From the NCBI GenBank assembly GCA_021828605.1, contig JAJZEG010000037.1, forward strand, positions 1-14,626: a stretch of 14,626 nucleotides of DNA, written 5' to 3'. Numbering within the stretch: position 1 is the stretch's first letter; each line of letters opens with the position of its first letter. The position numbers and the translations under genes were made by a program. A model generated the notes under the pieces. It was not told where the DNA came from. It did no database searches and saw only the letters and a program-made list of their open reading frames with translations. Shown here one piece after another: positions 14,626 through 14,626 of this stretch. Source of the stretch: Pseudomonadota bacterium. GTDB taxonomy: Bacteria > Pseudomonadota > Alphaproteobacteria > Acetobacterales > Acetobacteraceae.

Positions 14626-14626
14626 C

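Overview
The window looks like chromosome from an alphaproteobacterium, most likely of the Acetobacteraceae type. The evidence is the GC-rich codon use, the conserved aroE-coaE-dnaQ string, an alphaproteobacterial-style IspA, and above all two proteins carrying the Hint_2 (Hedgehog/intein-like) module plus the C-terminal module that is common in acetic-acid-bacterial proteins. The genus assignment is inference only.

Left part (1-5349). The window opens inside ispA (polyprenyl/farnesyl diphosphate synthase, + strand, 5' end missing). Converging on it, and overlapping its last 42 bases, are two tandem paralogous genes on the minus strand (599-2671 and 2993-5101). Each encodes about 700 residues: a zinc-metalloprotease-like N-terminal half with HExxHxxGR, then a Hint domain starting at a Cys, then a conserved C-terminal module. 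The Hint and C-terminal parts align without a gap over 294 residues at roughly 65 % identity by hand count, while the protease halves have diverged with several indels. This pair is the most unusual content of the window. The intergenic stretches 2672-2992 and 5102-5349 are AT-richer and hold only weak regulatory signals.

Middle part (5350-7865). A small YbjQ-family gene (+) converges on dnaQ. On the minus strand the order of translation is aroE, coaE, dnaQ: shikimate dehydrogenase, dephospho-CoA kinase and the polymerase III proofreading exonuclease, with 2-base spacing and an ATGA overlap. This is a housekeeping cluster. CoaE carries an in-frame 18-base tandem duplication at its C-terminus. 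A perfect 12-bp hairpin lies between this cluster and the operon upstream of it.

Right part (7950-14626). Five tightly packed minus-strand genes are in the order PimF-PimA-PimB-PimC-PimD: bifunctional hydratase/3-hydroxyacyl-CoA dehydrogenase (truncated by the window edge), acyl-CoA ligase, thiolase, and large and small acyl-CoA dehydrogenase subunits. This is the order of the pimFABCDE dicarboxylic-acid beta-oxidation operon known from Rhodopseudomonas palustris, but without pimE at its 3' end. Together they would activate a (di)carboxylic acid to its CoA ester and carry out every step of beta-oxidation down to thiolytic cleavage. The two dehydrogenase subunits appear to have split the active-site motifs between them, as in alpha2beta2 heteromeric enzymes.

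No tRNA, rRNA, CRISPR array, insertion sequence or prophage gene was seen.
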